Shown here: piece by piece, positions 58,235 to 64,000 of the stretch
How the letters are laid out: each line of letters begins with the position of its first letter
Position numbering within the stretch: the first letter of the stretch is position 1
Source: Tubulanus polymorphus
Lineage: Eukaryota > Nemertea > Palaeonemertea > Tubulaniformes > Tubulanidae
Length of the DNA: 64,000 nucleotides
Direction: 5' to 3'
NCBI RefSeq assembly: GCF_964204645.1
Contig: NC_134032.1
Location: 11,154,275-11,218,274 of the forward strand
Made by a program: the position numbers and the translations under genes
The notes under the pieces: generated by a model
The model's input: the letters and a program-made list of their open reading frames with translations, nothing else
Database searches by the model: none
Told to the model about the DNA's origin: nothing

Positions 58235-61200
58235 TCATTCAGCTTTTATCCAACGACTTATTGATTTTCTCAGAGCAGACGTCCACCTGAAAATGCGAAC
58301 AGCAGACGGATTATCGATCAAATTTTTGACGAAGTTTGAGATTGCCTTAACTTTTTACAACCATCAAATTTCGATCTATGTCGCAATGAGAACAAAATCA
58401 TAAGATTTTGTTCGCTTTGTATTGTTTACTATTCTTAACGTCATTTGCATTATGATTTCCTAAGACTAACCCTATTGGATTAATCATTTAACCTAATGAC
58501 GGCCTTTGATTTGAAGTGTTGCCCACACACTGTAAGCAGCTAGCAGAACACAGTGATCACAACATATGATGCCCTCTGTAGGAGTATTGCAAAACTATCT
58601 ACCTCTTAAAATCTGTTTCGTTGTCCGCTGAGAAATTGAAGGCTTTCATGCTGACCTCTGGTGGTGTTAACACGAAACTGAACTTACGCCCGAGGGTCGT
58701 AGTCTCTTCGACTGTGTAACCATGGAGATGAGCGACTCCTGCAATAAAATCAAAATCCAACAATGAAAACCCGGTTAAATCTTACAGCCGAGGACAGTAT
58801 ACGATCAAGGCTTTGATTTAAAATAAGTCTTAACAGAATCTATAACCGACATCCCAAATCAAAACTGAGCTTGAGACTGATCTAACCGATCTTATGAATC
58901 CAAGGTTCATGGGTTCAAAATTTGGTGGCGGCAGAGTTTCTTGATCAACAATTCTTCCCAAACCCCTCTCTCTTCCCGGCAGACCCGACTACCTAAACGT
59001 CTCCCTTTGTAGTAGTTTTCACCACAATTTTACATCGATTTCACATCGAAAATAGTCGCTTAATTGAAAATTCACTAGAAATCAGTCTGATTTTGTTGGT
59101 ATTTTGATCGCTTTGGTAGTAACTGATAGTTACTACTCTCGAGTAGTAATAGTAATAGTCGAGTCTATCCATCAATAAATTAGTCGCATTCAACCAACTT
59201 ATCGGATAAGTCTTACCTAACGCGGTAACCGAGTTCAAATCCTGATAGTAATACATGACCGCGTCTTTCAGCACGCAGTACCGCCGTCTCCACAGTCGTT
59301 TGATAATACCCAGTTTACACAGGTGACCGTGGCAATCAGGGTGTTTAATCGCCAAGGCCGGAATATCGACGTTCTGACTGGTCACGTGCACAAAACCATC
59401 CTACACGAAGATATCGTTAGAAAACGCGAAATCATTGAAAATCATAAAATTTATCAGGATCCATTTCTCCGTTGTTGTGCGAGTTTAGATTAGTTCATTT
59501 CATTCACAATGTCTGAAGTCATATTTTAACCCACAATATTGGAACTAAATCAGTTAGCAGTTGACCTCAATGGGCATCACATAGTAACCTAGTCCCTAGG
59601 CATTTAAGTGTTACAAAATGGCCTGTAGAATGGAGTAGAAACGTCTAAAGTTACCTTGTGTTTGCTGTAAGCTGCTGCATTCATAGCTGTCGCCCACCTA
59701 GAAAATGAATTATAACAAAATCTATTATTGACTGCAAGAAATTCCAATCAGAAAATAGATATTATTCGTACATGGACTCATAAAATCACTTAGCGATTAG
59801 AATATGTCATAGGGAGAAGCCGACAACTTCTCTAGATGGGTCTATAGACAAAGTCACTAGAGGGTGCTTTTATAGACTGGTATTATCTTTAACTTGGCGA
59901 TTTACTCAATTAAAAACGAATTGAGTTATCCCCAAGGTTAAAGTTAATACCAGTCTTTAAAACCGAGCCTAGGTGTTTTGATGATGTCATAGGAGGATTT
60001 TGACCCCCAAGGTTAAAGTTAATACCAGTCTATAAAACCGGGCCTAGGTGTTTTGATGATGTCATAGGGGGATTTTGACTCCCAAGGTTAAAGTTAATAC
60101 CAGTCTATAAAACCGGGCCTAGGTGTTTTCATGATGTCATAGGGGGATTTTGACCCCCAAGGTTAAAGTCAATACCAGTCTATAAAACCGGGCCTAGGTG
60201 TTTTGATGATGTCATAGGGGGATTTTGACTCCCAAGGTTAAAGTTAATACCAGTCTATAAAACCGGGCCTAGGTGTTTTGATGATGTCATAGGGGGATTT
60301 TTACCCCCAAGGTTAAAGTTAATACCAGTCTATAAAACCGGGCCTAGGTGTTTTGATGATGTCATAGGGGGATTTTGACCCCCAAGGTTAAAGTTAATTA
60401 CCAGTCTATAAAACCGGGCCTAGGTGTTTTGATGATGTCATAGGGGGATTTTGACCCCCGAGGTTAAAGTTAATACCAGTCTATAAAACCAGGCCTAGGA
60501 GTTTTGATGGTGTCATAGGGGGATTTTGACCCCCAAGGTTTAAGTTGATACCAGTCTATAAAACCGGGCCTAGGTGTTTTGATGATGTCATAGGGGGATT
60601 TTGAATGCAGCGATCTGAAACGAGTTCTACCTGATCATGTCTCTCTCGGATTGCGCCGTAAAGTAGTAAGTTTTCGTGCCGAATTTCGAAGCGCGGAACG
60701 TGTATTTACGATTGAAATTCGTCGCTTTCGTGATGACGAAATTCTTCAACATTATCGCTCCTAACGGCGACGTATCCTACGAAACAAAACATTCGAGAAA
60801 TTCGAAATTAAGAAACGTGGACGCCGCGATCGTGTTTTAGATTTAACTCATGTCAAAATTAGAGGTAGCTCATTTTGACGATGCCGATGAAATGATATTC
60901 ATACAGGGCCAATTTCACTGATTCGATGTTCAAAGGCGCTTTAACGTAATCCAGTAAACAGGTACCGTATGTTTTTAGGAGTCCTTTGATTTTCAATTAC
61001 TTTAACTCAGAGTGAAATCTAATTGAAAGGCCTGAATATCAACATTTAACTCAGAACTAGTCGGCCGGATCCAGGACTGAGGTAACCATTGGTAAATTCA
61101 GGTTTTCTAGAGTCAAAATTAGTTATTTTCGATAATTTTTAAGGCAATTTTGACTCAACCCAATTAAATCGTGATACATGTTTGTGCGTTAAGTCACTAT

Positions 61201-63694
61201 GCAGGCAAATATTGACTGTATCGAAAATGTTGCGTGGGAAATCTTGAGTACCGCGGTAGGCTGGATCCACCAATGAAGTTAATATCTGATTCAACCCCTA
61301 CAAGGCCAAGGGTAAAATCTTATTCAATCCAAGATCCTTCAAGGCAAATCTAACTCAATAGAAGAACCCAAGGGTTGAATTGAACTCACTGGAATTCATT
61401 GGATTGAACAGATATTTTATAACACCACTTAGTTTTCTTACCTTTTCAGTTTTGTAATAATAGAGACAGTTATCTTGTTTCAACAGGAACCAGCGTCGAC
61501 GCCACGACTTCAACAAACCGGTCCCGCACTGCTTGATCAGGTAACCGGACACGACCGGTTCGTCGTCGTAGCTCATCGTGTAGGACTGCGAACCGGTGTG
61601 CGATAACTCCATCATAATCCGACTGTCGTCTGTGAAAATAGACGAAATATTTCAAAAAGTTTGTGTCAGTTATCTCCAACGGTTACCGCAGGTGTTCCGG
61701 GCCGAAATTACTGGGAGGTTTATTCGGACATTAGTACTTGAAAGGACCTTTTAGCAGAGTTTTAATACACGACGTAATGCTACATGGAATTATCAAACAT
61801 AATTTACCGCTTATATGTAAAACCTGTAGAAAATGCCCCCAATACAATTTCTCAGTCAGAAATGCTAACTTTTTTATTCAAGATGGTTTGAATGATAATA
61901 TGATATGATAATAATATCATAATCTTTTTTTATATGTTCATCACTTATTTGAAAAAAAATCTGTTTTCCAAAGGTATTTCAAAATATGATCATTATTTCG
62001 ATCATTAGTGCAACATTTTGATGTAATACACTATGGATCATTTTATAGCATAAAGCATTCTAGGTAAATACATTATGATATCTATCACTTTTTTAACAAA
62101 CCGCCCTGCCTATATCCCGGGTCACCGGTAAGCTGAGGACCCTTTAAATTTCATTTTGACTTTTTTTATACCTTGCGTGAGTAATTTGATGACCTCGTCG
62201 TGATCTGAATCGATGACCTTGACCCCGTTCACGGATATCAGTATATCTCCGACTTGCACCCCGGCCTTATCAGCAATGCCACCTACAATCAATAAACGGA
62301 ACCGTTGCATAAATGAATAACAAGGTGAATGGAAATAGCGGCCTAGGTCCAGTTTCAAGTTTAAGCTAAAAACGCTTAGGTTTGAATTGTTCACCTCAAT
62401 GAAAATATGAAGTAACCGATAGCAATTAGAGCAAATATTTGAGTTTAATTTTTCACGAAACAGCACCCTGGTTTCACCAACAATTGCTTAAATTTTGCTC
62501 GATATAATATTTGTTCTTATCAAAAAGACAATAAAGTCCTTTTTAACGCCACTGATGGGACGACTGGAAAAGAAGATATTATTAAGAATTTACCACTACA
62601 AAATGGTTATTTTATTGAATTTCAGTTAGGATTGAGCATATCTGTTCTGCCTCTGAAAAGTGTTGGGTGGCGTTATAACTTTGTATTATTAGAAAGTATC
62701 ATAGAAATTTGAGTTAGAAACTTTTTTCTCCTGGCCCTGCCTCTAGAGAAGAGTTTACCTGTATCTACAGTTGACACGTAAGTTGGTTTGTTTCCTTTGA
62801 CGTGAAATCCAAAACTGTCAGTTTTCTTTGATTTCTCTAACACGACTGGCCGTTCCGCTTCTACAACAATATCATTCATTCAGGCTTCATAACAGTAAGG
62901 CTGAGGCAAGAAATATCTACTAAGCACTTTCTAAGGCAAAAGTGGAAATTTTCAAGACCGCAGTCCTTGTTCTAATCATCCTTGTCAGTAAAACCGGCCC
63001 AAAAAATTATTTGGGTAGTCGTAAGTAAGCACTTAGCAATTTTGCCGAAAAGTAAGCACTTTACAAGGGTTGTACGTGATTTTTTTCAATAGTAAGTACT
63101 GTATGCACTTATGATCAGTTATAGGGGGATTAATGGAGGATGCCATCTATCCCGGAAGAGCCTAGATCAAATCACTGATGATATCATTAGGCCCGTATGC
63201 TGTTGGGTGATATGATGTCATAAGCGGCTTTACGAAAACCGCGACGAAATCGAAATCCTCGCTTACCGCAGTATCTTTCCGAAGTTCGTTGATAATTTTG
63301 CGTGCTGTTTTTACGTTGCACGGAGCGCAACGACACGGCGTGGAATTTCTTGCGGAAGTCTTTCTCCGAAGCGGTCGACGAGAGCGAGTCAACGCGTCGG
63401 TGACCTCGCGACGACCGCAGTTGCTCGTCCGTCTGCTCGCCGTCGAGGTTACCGCTACTGTCCGTCACTTCATCCATGTACGAATCTAAAAAAAAAAAAT
63501 AGCACGTGGAATTTTTCGAATTTCGATTAAAACATCGAGATCTTTAACCCAACGTGACATTACCTACGTACCGTCGTATGGCTCTGAACCAGCGCTGCTT
63601 TCAGCGCCCTCTGATGGCACCGGTGATAAACGCAATTCGTCGTTCGATCCAATGTACAGCCATCGTGAATGACGATGACTTTCAGTGTACATTC
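58235..63694 (-). CDS. PDZ and tandem-PH domain protein (PDZPH1-like), C-terminal part, 10 coding exons, continues off right edge
   Basis: Exons: 63694-63572, 63485-63267, 62860-62759, 62282-62172 (or to 62141), 61629-61442 (or from 61622), 60776-60631, 59697-59655, 59400-59217, 58738-58603, 58286-58235. About 433 residues in the window. Order: Ser-rich acidic segment, PDZ (carboxylate loop SFGFHV, GDILISVNGVKV), PH1 (SGYLIKQ, KSWRRRWFLL, YYFTAQSERDMIRW), PH2 (GHLCKLG, LWRRRYCVL, AFNFSADNETDFKRW), short basic tail ending in TGA. PDZ-PH-PH matches the rodent gene Pdzph1; the name is by architecture only. PDZ binds protein C-termini and the K-x(n)-RRR stretches may bind phosphoinositides, so a membrane-associated adaptor is likely. 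The third exon begins at GTTGTAG|AAGCGG because an in-frame TGA lies just upstream. Confidence 0.85.
58893..58985 (+). mobile_element. Degenerate tRNA-derived SINE fragment
   Basis: ATGGGTTCAAAATTTGGTGG, CAGAGTTTCTTGATCAAC and TTCTTCCCAAACCCCTCTC align with the B-box and body of the SINE at 14961-15165. The A-box half is lost. Confidence 0.65.
59868..59975. mobile_element. Foldback MITE, second copy of the 6195-6300 family
   Basis: TTTTATAGACTGGTATTATC at the left pairs with AATACCAGTCTTTAAAACC at the right, with CTCAATT/AATTGAG near the centre. Its right arm is the seed of the minisatellite that follows. Confidence 0.75.
59930..60605. repeat. Minisatellite, about nine copies of a 75-bp unit
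   Basis: The unit runs CCAAGGTTAAAGTTAATACC, AGTCTATAAAACCGGGCCTA, GGTGTTTTGATGATGTCATA, GGGGGATTTTGACCC, with a few point changes per copy and one extra T (ATTACC near 60397). It fills the intron between PDZ-PH-PH exons 60776-60631 and 59697-59655. Near-identity implies recent expansion or homogenisation. Confidence 0.95.
62172..62860 (-). other. PDZ domain exons
   Basis: Exons 62860-62759 and 62282-62172 join (G|GT = Gly) to read RPVVLEKSKKTDSFGFHVKG, TYVSTVDTGGIADKAGVQ, VGDILISVNGVKVIDSDH and DEVIKLLTQ, a standard class PDZ fold. The last strand (GIKKVKMKF) would be coding only if the donor at 62141 (AAAGG|GTCC) is used instead of the one at 62172 (CAAG|GTATAA); both keep frame with different acceptors near 61629/61622. 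Confidence 0.85.
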
Positions 63695-63798
63695 CTATAA
63701 AACAGACGCAGAGAAGAATTATTAATGTTTCAAGATTCAGGGGCCAGTTCCTCAAAAGTTGGTTTGAGTTAACCAGTGGATAGTTTACATAGTGACTA

Positions 63799-63964
63799 GG
63801 GATCATTCATTTATAACGTACGCATAAAATTTGAATTTTTCAACCCCCCCCTCCCCCCTGTACGCAAAATCGGCCCTTTTTTCGTATACATTTAGCATTA
63901 CAGTACGCAATTGCACTGACCCCTCCCCCCTCCCCTAATGCGTACGTAATAAATGAATGACCCC
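63799..63964. mobile_element. Short MITE of the TACGTAC family with TA target duplication
   Basis: Left GGGATCATTCATTTATAACG (then TACGCA) and right, reverse-complemented, GGGGTCATTCATTTATTACG are inverted repeats of about 26 bp, flanked by TA (63797-63798 and 63965-63966). The interior holds C-runs next to both ends (CCCCCCCTCCCCCCTG, CCCCTCCCCCCTCCCC). Upstream of the first visible exon of the PDZ-PH-PH gene. Confidence 0.85.
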
Positions 63965-64000
63965 TATTGAAAGTTCATTGTTACTAGGGTATTTATCCGC

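Larger units (their letters stand above)
58235..61629 (-). other. Tandem PH domains (PH1 and PH2)
   Basis: PH1 is encoded by 61629-61442, 60776-60631 and 59697-59655; PH2 by 59400-59217, 58738-58603 and 58286-58235. Both show basic strands beta1-beta2 (SWRRRWFLL and LWRRRYCVL), strands in the second exon, and a C-terminal helix beginning at a Trp (RWATAMN and RWTSALR). In both the last intron falls inside the Arg codon just before that Trp (AG|G), at the same phase. Confidence 0.88.

Noticed and set aside
59930-60605. CRISPR-like array
   Set aside because: The whole 75-bp unit repeats without variable spacers and it lies in an intron of an animal gene.

Overview
This is nuclear DNA from an invertebrate animal. 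All long genes are split by many GT-AG introns of about 200-1300 bp. The proteins are clear bilaterian orthologues but not vertebrate-like in detail, and introns are crowded with short inverted-repeat elements, a tRNA-derived SINE and LINE fragments. A marine lophotrochozoan-type genome is my best guess; the sequence alone does not fix the species.

Layout. (1) 145-19697, minus strand: 5' two-thirds of the HECT E3 ligase gene UBR5 (hyd/EDD), 30 coding exons, about 1875 residues, running off the left edge before MLLE and HECT. (2) 20337-43068: an accessory transporter cluster. It holds two near-identical intronless SLC18-like (vesicular-amine-transporter-type) MFS genes on the minus strand, the first broken by one stop codon. 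Three SLC17-type (sialin/VGLUT-like) genes of 505, 523 and 513 residues follow on the minus strand, each with nine coding exons and the same exon pattern. Each SLC17 gene has a decayed plus-strand SLC18-like copy beyond its 3' end, so the region looks like a triplicated block. (3) 44755-55886, plus strand: the centrin-binding centriolar protein SFI1, 26 coding exons, 1380 residues, complete. (4) 58235-63694, minus strand: 3' part of a gene encoding a PDZ domain followed by two PH domains (PDZPH1-like), running off the right edge.

Exon joins for UBR5, the SLC17 genes and SFI1 keep frame throughout. In the PDZ-PH-PH gene one junction (end of the PDZ) has two in-frame solutions. The anchor genes are housekeeping: ubiquitin signalling, centriole structure and membrane signalling. 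The transporter cluster between them is the fast-evolving part: both vesicular-transporter superfamilies occur side by side, copies have decayed or been hit by mobile elements, and charged residues normally needed for transport are replaced.

Introns and spacers hold at least six families of short inverted-repeat (MITE-like) elements, one nested inside another, a foldback-like cluster, a 75-bp minisatellite that appears to have grown out of one MITE arm, and a long (AT)n tract just upstream of the third SLC17 gene.
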